64,000 nucleotides of DNA from Sparassis latifolia (Eukaryota; Basidiomycota; Agaricomycetes; Polyporales; Sparassidaceae). The stretch is from the NCBI GenBank assembly GCA_018466975.1, contig CM031561.1, positions 744,001 through 808,000 of the forward strand. The letters run 5' to 3'. The translations under genes were made by a program, and so were the position numbers. Under the pieces are notes generated by a model. It was given only the letters and a program-made list of their open reading frames with translations. It was not told where the DNA came from and did not search any database. This document shows positions 32,135-43,447 of this stretch, in pieces (the stretch's first letter is position 1; every line of letters starts with the position of its first letter).

Positions 32135-34236
32135 CTAATATTCGAAAGAGTTTTCGATGATCCTCGTCAAGTGCTCTCGGCCATCTGCACCAGCGACATC
32201 ACCAATACCCGGCGCAAGATCCAACACGCGTCTCTGAGGGATCGTCCCGTCGACCAGCTTGCCTACATCTGCCTTGGTGTATCCGACCGCCTTAAGCCCG
32301 CGAGGAACGCCGAGGTTGTCGAGGAAGCGCGCGATGGCCTCGTACAGATGTGCGCCGATCTCGACGTCAGGAATGGCAGAGATGGTGGGGTCGGATGGCG
32401 TCGTACCGTGGAAGATGGCGAGCGCTTCGCGGTGTCGTGAGGGGGAGGATGGCGCGGTGAACTGGAAGACGGCCGGAGCAGGGAGTGCGACACTTCAAAG
32501 CGGGGTAGAATTCAGTGCGAGGTCAAGACATGGTTCACCTATACTCGAACTTACCTGATACCATGAGGAATGATGGGATGGTCGACGTTGTAACCCGTAA
32601 ATTTGTACTTCGGGCCCTGCTTGTTCAAGCCAGAGATCTATGGACGTACATCGATCCTACAGGTTCTCTACACTTCACAAGACAAGTGTCACTTACAGGA
32701 TAGCTGATTCCGTGGCATAAGTGCACGCCAGCATTTCCGAAACCGATACCAGCGAAGGAAGCCGCGAGCCTGTACAATTGAAATCAACGCAGACCTACCG
32801 TGGAACTCAGTATTGACTCACATCATCTGCCTCATAGCCTCGTGGTCGTCCAAGTTCTTCGAGATTCGTGGCAGGTTCTTGACTGTGGTATGTAGCGCCC
32901 ACATGGAGAAAATGTCGGCGACAGGATTACTGCCCTGGTAGGCCGGACGGAGGATGGGGTTGGAGGGCCGAGGCGTGCGCTCATTATAGCTGCCAAATGC
33001 TCTTGCTTAGTATCAGTCATAGTATGCGCTGGCAACAAACTAACGGGATAGCAGTGTAACTCTCCAAGCTGTGGAAGAGGACATCAAGTCCGGTGCTGAT
33101 GTGCAATTCTACGAAACCATATTAGCATGGAAAGGACATAATCTATGGCGCGGACCGGCCTCTTGAACATGTACGCGTGTTGAGCGTATCCACAATACCC
33201 AAGGCAGGCTTCATGGCACGGTTTGCGATACCGGTCTTGAACGACATAGAGGTGATATCGAGAATCGCTGTACCCGTCGTCTCAGAGCCAGTACCTGCAG
33301 TCGTTGGGACTAACGAAGAGAGAATGTATCAGTCAAACATACTTATACTTCCGCGAAATGCAGCTGCGTACCTGCGATGAGTGGTCTGAGCTGTCTGTCA
33401 ATCGGAAGACCCTTGCCAATAGGAGCATTTATGAAGTCAAACAGATCGGCATCTTTGTACACTGTGAACCTGGTCCAAGGTTACTTCACCTCAAGGCAGA
33501 TTTTGAGCTTCTGAGATACGCACAAATTCGCAGCCTTCGCCGTGTCCATGACACTGCCACCTCCAACGCTGTGATCATGTCAAATTTCGGTCAGACACAT
33601 GAACGTCTATGAAGTGACTTACGCTAGAAAATGACTGCAGTCATGTTGCCGCGACCATGCTATCGCGTCCCGCCAGCTGGCTTCGGTGGGCTCGCACACC
33701 ACGCGGTCGTAAACCTCAAAGGGCAGATCGATCTGTGCTTCCAGAGACGCAATGGCCTACGGGAGCCAGTGTGAAGTGAGCGGGATGGACGACGCGCGGG
33801 TGCTTACCATCTTGGCTGGCGGGAGTTTGGCGATGATCGGGTCTGTGAAGACGGCAACCTGAAGACGAGCGTGAATCAGCGAAAGATACAGCTGGGACAG
33901 TTGATGGACCGGTACCTTGCGAGCTTTCATGTTCTTCAGGTCCATGCCGACTTCGCGCGTCACACCCTCACCGAACCTCAGGTTAGATGCAGCAACCTAC
34001 GCACTCGATGAGCATGAGACCCATTCTGCATGCCGAGTCCAACGACCCACCTCGAACGCGTACTCCTTTTCAACAGGGGGAGCGTCCACGGGGCTAGCGA
34101 ACTTTCTCACCTGGCTGATCGCATGCATGGGGTTATGCGAGCCCCCTGCGCGGCAGCCATGGCACGGGCACGCGGTGTGCTGAGCGGCATTGATGAGGCG
34201 GCGGATAGCGCTTTTGGAGGCGGCTACGGGCGACAT
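32135..34236 (-). CDS. ADHFE1: Hydroxyacid-oxoacid transhydrogenase, mitochondrial (iron-type alcohol dehydrogenase family)
   Basis: About ten exons on the minus strand, among them 34236-34051, 33996-33916 and 33858-33808, ending with TAG at 32135-32137. The leader is mitochondrial-like ([19 protein letters not shown]). Family motifs: [88 protein letters not shown] (metal-binding His), [11 protein letters not shown] and [13 protein letters not shown]. The enzyme oxidises 4-hydroxybutyrate to succinic semialdehyde while reducing 2-oxoglutarate to D-2-hydroxyglutarate. The exon between FLA and VGGG joins cleanly. Not every junction was resolved to the base. Confidence 0.9.
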
Positions 34237-35079
34237 GGCGGCTCGAAGAAGAGCTATGAGATGTGCGTGCGAGTGCGCCCATGTTACTTATAGCAGGCCG
34301 GGGCGAACGTTGCGGGGTAGGTACCGGTGTGTCCACGTGAACTCATTGGACGCGGCAACGGCCGGCCAGGTTGTAATTCCTTCCACCTCATGATCATTGC
34401 TGCTGCACCGCATCTTCCATGCTTTTTTGTCTGCACGATGCTTTGACCTCGTTTCTTGTCTGTATCCTTGAGGACTAGAGCAATAACGAAGCTGGAGTCC
34501 TAAGTCCGACACCATAGTCTGACCTCAGCCATTTATCCAAACTTCCTTGTGATAGCATCAGACTGTCTTCCTCATCATCGTGGGCAGATGAAAATTTCCT
34601 ATGCTTCCAGTATGTACTCACCCTAACTCTGGCACGGTACTTGCGACTACGGGTCTAGGCTTGTCCGCAGGACGCGTCGCGATCACGTGCTGGGAAACCC
34701 ACATGGTGCTAAGTATAGCCAACTCTCCGCCTGTGTTTTCATTGAAGTATTTTTTATTGCGATTATTTAAATCTTGTGCTCCAGACTGCGAACGTATGCA
34801 TACAGCTTTAGCATCCAATAAGCAACCATTTCAGCCTGGCTGCGGCTCCGATTCCGAACATCGACGAGGTTCGCAGGAAAGAAGTGCTATCCGATGAAGT
34901 TGTTCGACGTCGAGTGCACTACGTGGGCATGACGTCTGCGCGCCTTCACACATTATCCGGCTGGGGCCGCTTCTCCATAGTGGTGCACATGCATGCAGTC
35001 TCCTTGCCTTATCCCCCGACCCTCCTGTATATAACAGCATAGCCAAGTTCACGATCTTCAAGTCAGAGCAACTCAAAAA
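34237..35079. other. Divergent intergenic region
   Basis: No gene is supported. TATATAA at about 35028-35034 lies some 46 nt upstream of the ATG at 35080 and may be its TATA box. Confidence 0.5.
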
Positions 35080-35992
35080 ATGAAGGTGCACAAGGAGTGG
35101 CACCTGTACAAGCGGTCACATTGACCGCATCTTTGCAGGTCATCACGAGAGAAGAGCAGGATGCACAGCAGCGCGCGACGATCGCAGGCGGTGCGAAGGG
35201 GCTTGCGGGCGGGCTCGCATTCGCGCTCCCCGCGTCGTACCTCCTGCACAGGCGTTGGTCGTACTACCGCGCGCTCCCACCGTCAATCAAGACGTTCGGC
35301 GTCATCCTCGTCGCCGTGCCAGCCTTCGTCATCTCTGCGGACCACGCTGGTCTGAAGTTTGAGAAGGAGCATTGGTGCGTGGGCTACCTTACTCTTTGAA
35401 GTCACATTGGATGTATGATTTTTCCTCGTATGCAGGACTGGCGTTGGGAAGCAAGAGATAGACACAGTGAACGCGCGCCTGCAGCAGCGCTGGGAGTCGC
35501 TGACGCTCGGCCAGAAGATCCGTGATGTCGCCGCAAGGCATGAATACGGGATCATCGCGGGCGCGTGGACGGCGACGATGGTCGGCGCATTTGGCTGGAT
35601 CATGCGTGACCCGTGAGCGTGTTTCAACGCGTCTACTCATAAACGGATACTGATGCGCGGGGGGTTAGCTACCAGTCGATGCCGCAGAAGGTAAGTCGCG
35701 CAGCATCGTGGGCTGAGTTGACTGTGCTGATACTGCCGCTGGGGGCAAATCAGGTCGTGCAGGCACGTATGTGGGCACAGGGATTGACGGTCGGCATTTT
35801 GATTGCAGCTGGCGCGCTCACGCATGCGCGACACCACAAGCAGACCGATGATAACGGCGTGCGACACTTGGTGCGTAGTCGCGTGCATGTATCGTATTCC
35901 AGTATGCCGAGTCTGGCGGTGTTCGAGGACAGGAACCCGACCATTCGTGGCGGGACATCATTGCTGAGAACTCGCCCAAGGGTCCAGCGTAG
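35080..35992 (+). CDS. HIG1-domain mitochondrial protein, Rcf2-like (paralogue A)
   Basis: Six exons: 35080-35085, 35139-35374, 35436-35612, 35669-35690, 35754-35870 and 35933-35992 (618 nt, 205 aa). The first exon encodes only Met-Lys and the fourth is 22 nt. The N-terminal half has an alpha-helical membrane hairpin (GGLAFALPASYLLHRRW, FGVILVAVPAFVISAD). The C-terminal half resembles the HIG1 fold (YGIIAGAWTATMVGAFGW, QKVVQARMWAQGLTVGILI). Rcf2-type proteins associate with respiratory complexes III and IV in the inner membrane. A paralogue with the same gene structure lies at 45590-46433. The C-terminus (DHSWRDII) is shorter than in the paralogue. Confidence 0.82.
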
Positions 35993-36897
35993 GCAGACTA
36001 TAGTGGGCGGGCTCGTACTTGCAATAGACGACAGCAGCAGAGTTCTCGAACTTGGACGCGACTTTCACTGGCTGGTACATTTGTACGAAAGGACTAACTA
36101 GCACGTGCGTTTTCATTACAAGTGCAACAGACAGGGTCCCGACGTGGAAAACGCGAATGCTCGTGTCGTCTAACGCGTCCATCGCATGGCGAAACTTCCG
36201 CGAGAGCGCGGCAGCCGGTGATTCCTGACCCGCGCTGACAATTCCCGCAATGCATCGGGTAATATCGAGATACGCTCGGCGGATAGTAGCAGGCGTAGTA
36301 CAGAGAGCAGTTACTTCGTGGGCGTCCGACGAAACCCGCACGCTGACTGATGTCGACCAGTCATCGGGTCCGGCGGTTAGTAACGTGTTTCGGGGCGCAG
36401 CTGTTATGTTGTTCATCACGACGGAGGTGTCGCGTCGCAACTGAGGTATGAAGCGGAAAACAATGCGTGGACTACGTCTCCAGGAATATCACAAAAAAAG
36501 TTCACCGTAGATAGTACGCGTCGGAAGTGCCGACATGCCGGCATGATGTCGTTGAAACAGCGAACTGGCGGGGCGACGAATTCAGCAAAATGCAGAGGGT
36601 AAAGCTTAAGAGGAAGGGGAGCCGTCTAGTATTAATTGCATGTAAACATTGACTGCGAGTCAGGAGGAGGAGGAACTCGGGTCCGAAAGCAAGGAAGACG
36701 CATGCCATGCCGAAAGCAGGCCGGGAGCGCTGATACAGCTCGAATGACTGGCGACACTCGTACGAGTGTGATCTTCCCCTATTCTCCTTCTTGTCTTCCG
36801 CCCTCACGCTACATAAGTCGTTCTCCCCTCCTTGTCTCCCCGCCTCTCCCGCCGCCGCCACTTCATCGAGGCCTACTCGTCCACCTGCCAGTCGTGC
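35993..36897. other. Intergenic, no gene recognised
   Basis: Only shadow frames. The last 100 bp are pyrimidine-rich, as is common upstream of fungal start codons. Confidence 0.5.
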
Positions 36898-38108
36898 ATG
36901 ACGCGTCGCTTAGAAAGGTAAGCATGATCGTCATCTCCATGAATCAGCAGCGCCCGGAGCGCTCTTCCTTGTTACGTCTATGTCCGTGCCCAAACCCTCG
37001 CCCCATTGCCATCTCCTCTCTCCACCACACTCCATGCTCAGACTCCTCTCCTCGCACAGGTACGCATCGCTCGCCGCCGCCCTCATCGGCACCCTCTGCA
37101 ACTTTGTTGTGGCTGTGCGTCTCCTCGCCCTCTGGCGCTCGTTGGGATGGGAGTCCGAGTCGGAATGGGAGGCCAAGGCTGATGTCTGGAGGGTAGACAG
37201 TGTCAAGATCATCTGGGCTCTTCTCTCCGCATATTTTGCTGCTGCTGCCGCCGCGTGCTGCGCCGGTCTCATAGGCCTGGCCAAGGTCCGTCTCCTGACC
37301 CCAGTTTCTTCTCCTGCCCCCTGATGTGTTGCGCGTTGCAGAACTCACCCTCCTTTGTACGATTCTACCGCGACTACTCCATCGGCGACTTTGTCTTCAC
37401 GACAGCGGGTACGCTCTTCCTCAGTTATGCGTCGTTCAGCCGCCCCTATGTGCGCACATCCGTGTGCGAGGAAATCTCCCGCCATCCGGAGCTCATACGT
37501 GACCTGTCTGAGATGGGGCTTACACTTGAGAATTGCGAGCTCTGGTTCGAGCGCGCTGTGCTGGCAGTCATGGGAATGATGTTCATTCTCATCGTCATAC
37601 GGGTGAGTAACCACCCCTTCGCGTGTTCCCACTGAGACTGATGTTCGAGCAGCTGCATATGGTCATCGCAATATCGAAGCTCTATCACCATCTCGTCCGC
37701 GATATCTTCACCAGCGCGAAGTCGCACACGAGCCTCCGTCCGATCTCAACAGACTCGCTTCACCGCATATATCTCCTCCCCACACCTACCTCCCCGTCAT
37801 CCGGCTCGTTCAACTTCAATAACAATGTGCCGTCGGGCACAAGCCCGTCGGAAGACATCGTCGTGTACGCGCCCGTACCCGTCGGTGGTATGTCGGAGGC
37901 AGACGCGCGGAAGATGAACGCGACAGAGGCGTGGATTTCCTCCCCGACGTCACCCCGGTCGCACAGGCATTCGCGCTCTTATTCGTACTCACATTCTCAC
38001 CCGCACTCGCATTCGCACCGCCATAGTCGCAGTACTGCATCGGTGTTACGGCAGGACAGCGGGACCGCGTCCACGGATGAGAAGACGGAGCTAGAGAGCC
38101 TGGCGTGA
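36898..38108 (+). CDS. Four-helix membrane protein with His/Ser-rich tail, unknown function
   Basis: Exons 36898-36917, 37060-37285, 37342-37602 and 37653-38108 (963 nt, 320 aa). The start MTRRLER lies just before the first intron. Four hydrophobic segments: SLAAALIGTLCNFVVAVRLL, IIWALLSAYFAAAAAACCAG, IGDFVFTTAGTLFLSYASF and AVLAVMGMMFILIVIRLHMV. The cytosol-like tail carries VVYAPVPVGGMSEADARKM and a low-complexity run of Ser, His, Tyr and Arg (about residues 275-305). The spacing suggests a tetraspan or MARVEL-like topology, but I do not recognise the family. The tail could bind metal or be phosphorylated; this is speculation. Confidence 0.8.
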
Positions 38109-38813
38109 GCTGGCCGTGGAGCACCCGCGTCGCTCCCTGCAGATCAGCGTGTTCATCGTGTAACCTTCTTCAATAAGATATCTGGGCCTGCGTAGTGCAT
38201 CTCAATTTTTTCTGGGGAGCCTCGGTTTGCAGACTGGAATATTTATACTCCGCTTTGTGTCTTAAACCCTTCTACCTATCAGCGCGTCCCTCCTTCCTTC
38301 AAGTCCCACCGCATGATCTCTCCGCGACCTGAGCATTTACACCGTACTCTTTCTGTATTTTTTTCCTCCTTTTTTTCCGCTCTGGGTGCGCCGTAGTGTG
38401 GCTGCGGGCTTGGTCTGCTGGCTCGCCCTGACAGCGGTCGTCCGCGGCCTGGCCGCGGCGCGGATGCGGTCTTACTACTGTCACGAATGTACCTAATCTC
38501 TGCTGAATGCAACTAGTCTGTTGTACGCCGCACGATACCCCGAGGACGTGTGGTACTGGCGGGTGGAAGTATTGTTCGTCTTCTGTTCGGGAAGACGAGT
38601 CGCAAATATTGGTCTGTTGTGGTCGTGAAGTGCCGCGCGTGAAGTAACGACGCGATAAAATCGCGCGTCGATGCGCGTCTCATTAGCCCTCTGGCCATTG
38701 CAAGCTGTTCGTTGGACCCACATATATATTAGTGGCCCACTAATGCAGGTGCAATCATTACAGTAATGCAATTCCATTCATTTGAGCTCATTCCTCAGCG
38801 TGCTGCAGAGCGC
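38109..38813. other. 3' flank and spacer, no gene
   Basis: Contains a T-rich stretch near 38358-38380 and no supported frame. Confidence 0.5.
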
Positions 38814-38822
38814 TGGGGACAC

Positions 38823-39710
38823 CAGGCTCCTAAAACCAGCCGTCGCTATAGCGTTCTCGCTCCTTTATCCTACGTTTATGTTTTAGGAGATCATGTGACA
38901 AATGTTTTATGAGACTTACCTGATTGAGCGAAACTTACTGTAAAAGGATAGCCGAACAAGAGGAGGAGAACGCTATAGGACGGCTGGCCAAACTGGTCAT
39001 CCGAGGATACGCCGAGCGCGCACACCCAGCATTTCTCGCAGGAAATTTCGAATAAACCCTAGCATGGGTCTTGTTTTCTGCGACTCCATCAACCCAAATT
39101 TGGCGTTCGCGTAGCTCCCCGTCGTGCAGCGTCGCAGAATGCAAGGTGCGATGTTGTTGATTTGGGGAGAGCACTACTCCAAATTGATAGATCACTGAGT
39201 TGTCTAATCCACAGGAACAGGGCACCCACAACCTACAGTCCCAAGTTCAAGCTGATGCTGTTGCACTACCTAGCACTTAATTATCTGATGTGTACTTACA
39301 TACATCCCGACAACCAGAGCATTCCGGTTAATTTCCAACAAGTCACAATGAGAGAAACACACAGTACACTGTATAGCTTTCATGTCTTTGCAATGCTGTA
39401 GGAGTGCGCGACGGGGAGCTACGCGAACGCCAAATTTGGGTTGATGGAGTCGCAGAAAACAAGACCCATGCTAGGGTTTATTCGAGATTTCCTGCGAGAA
39501 ATGCTGGGTGTGCGCGCTCGGCGTATCCTCGGATGACCAGTTTGGCCAGCCGTCCTATAGCGTTCTCCTCCTCTTGTTCGGCTATCCTTTTACAGTAAGT
39601 TTCGCTCAATCAGGTAAGTCTCATAAAACATTTGTCACATGATCTCCTAAAACATAAACGTAGGATAAAGGAGCGAGAACGCTATAGCGACGGCTGGTTT
39701 TAGGAGCCTG
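38823..39710. mobile_element. Foldback element with 302-bp TIRs and 9-bp TSD, Mutator-like
   Basis: Arms 38823-39124 and 39409-39710 are nearly perfect inverted repeats (one mismatch seen), separated by 284 bp. The termini are CAGGCTCC...GGAGCCTG. The nonamer TGGGGACAC flanks both sides (38814-38822, 39711-39719). Long TIRs with a 9-bp duplication are the signature of Mutator-like elements. There is no transposase, so it is non-autonomous. The near identity of the arms suggests a recent insertion or gene conversion between arms. Confidence 0.9.
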
Positions 39711-39719
39711 TGGGGACAC

Positions 39720-40590
39720 TCGATATTGCACTTTGTCACGGGTGGTCACGCTGCCGACTTGGATCTCCGCACGGCATCCACCCACAGATATGCAACATCA
39801 AGATAATAATATCAATATAATACTTGTTCCATTTTTTGAAGTAAGTCCAAGGACAAATTCGCAGAGATTTGGCACTACTGCACCGTTTGGAATATCCGGG
39901 TCAATGATAGTACTGAGGGGAAAAAACCTCACGAGCGAAATGCAGGATATTTATTATATTAGCACGTTGAAGTGCGGGCGCTTAGTAGGACGGCATAGAG
40001 ATCCTCGAGTCGACCATCATGACTCTTGGACTAATAGTCACCCCGAGAAAATTCGTAGTGCAGATTCAGACATGATTCTTTCTGTTCACAAATACATCCG
40101 ATCGTGGAAGCACAGGAGGCAAAAGTCTCGAGTAGTTGCATTAGTGGAGGATGCAAGAGGGAATCTGAATGTCACCAACTTCAATAGCTCCATCAGAGTC
40201 GCAGTTAATTTCGATTAAATTACCGCAGGCCGGAAGCAGATGGTGTAGTGATCTGTGGCTGGGTGTGCCTGAGAGGAGAGGGCGGGGGCGGGGGCGGGGA
40301 CGATAGAGCCGATCGTTCGATCAGAGGCGCATCAGGGAGCGCGAAATGCCGGGAGCGACGAGGAGCAGCAGCACGGGTAGGTGCGCGCCAAGGGATGGGT
40401 GCAGGCCTCGATTGTGACAGTGTGAACATGGGACGGGCGCTTGTCGCGGTACTCCAGCTTCATCTCGTCTGGTCTGGAACCCGCGCCTCCTCCCGCCCGT
40501 ACTTATATCTCTCCTCCCTTTTTTTCGCTCTGGCTTCTCTCCATCGCGTCTTCTGGTTGGCACTCCGCGCATACGCCAGCTTCACCGCTA
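39720..40590. other. Spacer, no convincing gene
   Basis: A 161-codon frame at 39733-40218 is AT-rich and motif-free. GC-rich sequence follows, then a pyrimidine-rich leader up to the ATG at 40591. Confidence 0.45.
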
Positions 40591-42744
40591 ATGGGCATGA
40601 GCCATGACCGCTCTCCCTCCCCGGACCCAGAGCCCGTCCTCCTCAAGCGTCTCAAGATCTCCCATTCCTCCTCGTCTTCTGACGTTTCAGAGCACTTTTC
40701 ACCGGGCCTCTTCGCCCCTGCCAACATCTATCGTCTCCACAACGAGTACGTCTCCAGCGTCCCTTTCAAGCATGTCCTCGTAGAGAAGCTCTTCCAGGAA
40801 GAGCTTCTCAAGGGTGTCAAGGATGAGGCTCTCACTGAGCTCCAATTTTCCGAAAAAGAGACTGATATTTACAAGGCATGTTTTATGATCATGTTCCGCC
40901 GCGATCCCGCCCTACCCGCACGCTGACCTCACCCCCCCTCCCACTCCCAGGTCAAGCAGACTGGCGATCTCGCATCCCTCTCCTTCCTCTCCGACGCACA
41001 GATCGCGCTCCTCCCTCACCTTCTCACGCTCCGCGACGCCCTCTACTCTGCCCAGTTCCGCAACTTCCTCCGCGCAGTCACCGGCTGTGGGCCCCTCTCC
41101 GGCACCAAGCAGGACATGTCCGTCGTCTCCTACAGCAAGTCCTGCCACCTGCTCACCCACGACGACGTCATCGGCACCCGTCGCGTCTCCTACATCCTCT
41201 ACATGCCCCTCCCCAACTACCGCGGCTGGGAGAGTGACTGGGGCGGCGCCCTCGAACTCTACCCCACCAAGCTCGGTCCAGAGGGCATCCCCGAGCCAGA
41301 GCCTATCCCCGCCAAGAGTATACCCCCCTCATGGAACCAGTTCATATTCTTCGAGGTCCAGCCGGGCAAGAGCTTCCACTCCGTCGAGGAGGTCGTCGTC
41401 GGCGAGGCAGAGGACGGTCGCCAGCGCCTCAGCATTAGCGGCTGGTTCCACTCGGCACAGCCAGGGGAGGAAGGCTACCAGCCAGAGAGCGCGCCGGCAG
41501 TGAAGAGCTCGCGCGAGCAGCTGGTAAGTCGCCCCTCCACCACCACCGACACCACCACCACCGCACGCGACCACCTCACTCACGTGCTCCCCCCTTCAGA
41601 CCTCCACGTCCACCGAATTTTCCACATACCCGGCCGCGGTGCCCGCGCCACTCCCGGACGACGCGCTCTCGGCGGCGGACGCTTCTTTTCTCTCAGAGTT
41701 TCTCAACCCCGTGTACCTCCAGGCGCGCACGATGAAGGCGCTCGCCTCGCGCTTCATCGACGAGTCCAGCCTCGAGCTGCACTCCTTCCTCTGCGCCCCG
41801 CTCGCCGAGAAGCTCGAGCACGGCCTGAGCGAGCGCGACGCGCAGGACGGGCTTGGGCCGGGCCGCGCGACGCGCATCCCCCCGCACGTCGCGGGCACCG
41901 ACGGCGCGTGGACAGCGCGCGGCCCGCCGCACAAGTGGCGGTACTGCGTGCAGCGCCCGGAGGACCCGAGCGCGCCGCGCATGGCCCGCGCGACGGACCC
42001 GCGCTGGCTCGGGCAGTCGACCGACGAGATCGTGCACGAGCTCGAGACGCGCCTGTTCCCCAGCGCGCCGTTTCGCGCGTGGCTCGCCGCAGTCTCGCGC
42101 CTGCTCCCGCTGCGCTACGCGGTTGAGGCTCGCCGCTTCAGGCCCGGTCTTGACTACACGCTGGCGACGAGCGAGGCGAAGGACACCCGCCTCGACGTCG
42201 TCCTCGGCCTGACGCCGCAGACATCTGGCCGGGAGAACAAGGATGTCGATGCCGCTGTCGACCGCGGCACACCGGCAGAGGATGCCCCGTGTGCGTGGCA
42301 GACGGGCGAGTGGGGCGGCTGGGAGGTCAGTTCGCTGCGCGTGTTGTTCTAAATTAATGCGCTGATTATTGTTTGCAGTGTTACATGGCTCCCCACGACG
42401 AAGAGGACGACCCTGCCGTGTATCGGACTTCCACGAAACACTTGCGATCCACTGAGGCCGACGGCCCTGGCGGCGCGGACGAGAATAGCAACGAAGGTGC
42501 GAAGCGTTCGCGCGAGAGTGCGGACAGGATGTCCGACGGCAGCTCGGCACATGAGGAGGCGGAGGATGAGGAAGAGGACACCGGCACGCTGCTGACGGTG
42601 CAGGCGAGCTTCAACAGACTGCTGCTCGTCCTGCGCGACGAGGGCGTGATGCACTTCGTGAAGTACGTGTCGGCGGCGGCGCAGGGCTCGCGCTGGGACG
42701 TGTGCGGCGAGTACGAGATCGGAGTTGTGGAGGAGGAGGAGTGA
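40591..42744 (+). CDS. TPA1: Prolyl 3,4-dihydroxylase, Tpa1/Ofd1 (OGFOD1) family
   Basis: Exons 40591-40875, 40951-41523, 41600-42325 and 42379-42744 (1950 nt, 649 aa). The N-terminal 2-oxoglutarate/Fe(II) oxygenase domain carries LYSAQFRNFL, the iron-binding HDD triad part in CHLLTHDDVI, VSYILYMPLP, and the distal His in LSISGWFH. The C-terminal half is the second, degenerate oxygenase-like domain of the family. The C-terminus is acidic with GVMHFVKYVS. Homologues hydroxylate a proline of ribosomal protein S23 (uS12) and in fission yeast control Sre1 in response to oxygen. Intron 1 seems to use a GC donor (AAG|GCATGT). The alternative start MSHDRSP is two codons downstream. Confidence 0.9.
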
Positions 42745-43447
42745 CTACATCACATTCTATAGTACATCTACTACCTTCGTATCATATTCCTTATTGGTTG
42801 CCCGCTCTCTCGTACTTACTGCTCGTACTTACTGACTTTTTCTTTACAACCCCCCCACACACAAACACGTACACCTCTCTTGTTATGCATATGTTTATCT
42901 CTGGATATTTTGAGTGTGTGAGTACAGCGCTTCCTGCCTGTGGAACAGTGGAGCAGGCCCATGATCAGCGCGGCATGTTGCGCGAAACCGTTACCCACCC
43001 CCTACAAAATTACAATGACGGCTTTTTTCGCGCCGTATAATCAGGTGAACGCGGCACTGGGCCCAGATGGTCTCAGTGTCGCAGGTGCCGAGCAACAGTG
43101 ATAACTGTGAGCTTACGCCACGATAGCATGTTACGAACGCGTCACGGCACGTCGTGTGAATGACATACGAAAGCACTAGACCGCAGAACCGCAATACAAA
43201 TCTGCTCTCCATAGCAACTTCGTGGCAATTGCATGGTAGCAAAAATTCACGGAGATGCTGGGCGGACGATCCGAGTCATTTCTGTGGGTTTTCTTACACA
43301 TGCACCATCAAACGGGCTTGGTTCCAGAGCCCCATAATTAATTCGTCATGGAGTTGCTCATCTATTCCACGAAGGTTGTTATGATCAGACCACTGAGACC
43401 AGAGCTAGCTAGACCGGCCTGTACCGTCCCGTGCTGAGCGGCCTCCA
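42745..43447. other. Convergent intergenic region, no gene
   Basis: 3' flanks of two convergent genes. No repeat or frame is supported. Confidence 0.5.

Noticed and set aside
31846..32160. 104-codon plus-strand frame
   Set aside because: It overlaps the 3' end of the transhydrogenase gene on the other strand and has no recognisable motif.
39733..40218. 161-codon plus-strand frame as a gene
   Set aside because: Motif-free, AT-rich, next to a recent transposon insertion, no intron or homology support.
41693..42550. 285-codon minus-strand frame
   Set aside because: Antisense to the GC-rich third exon of the Tpa1/Ofd1 gene; no motif, typical codon-bias shadow.
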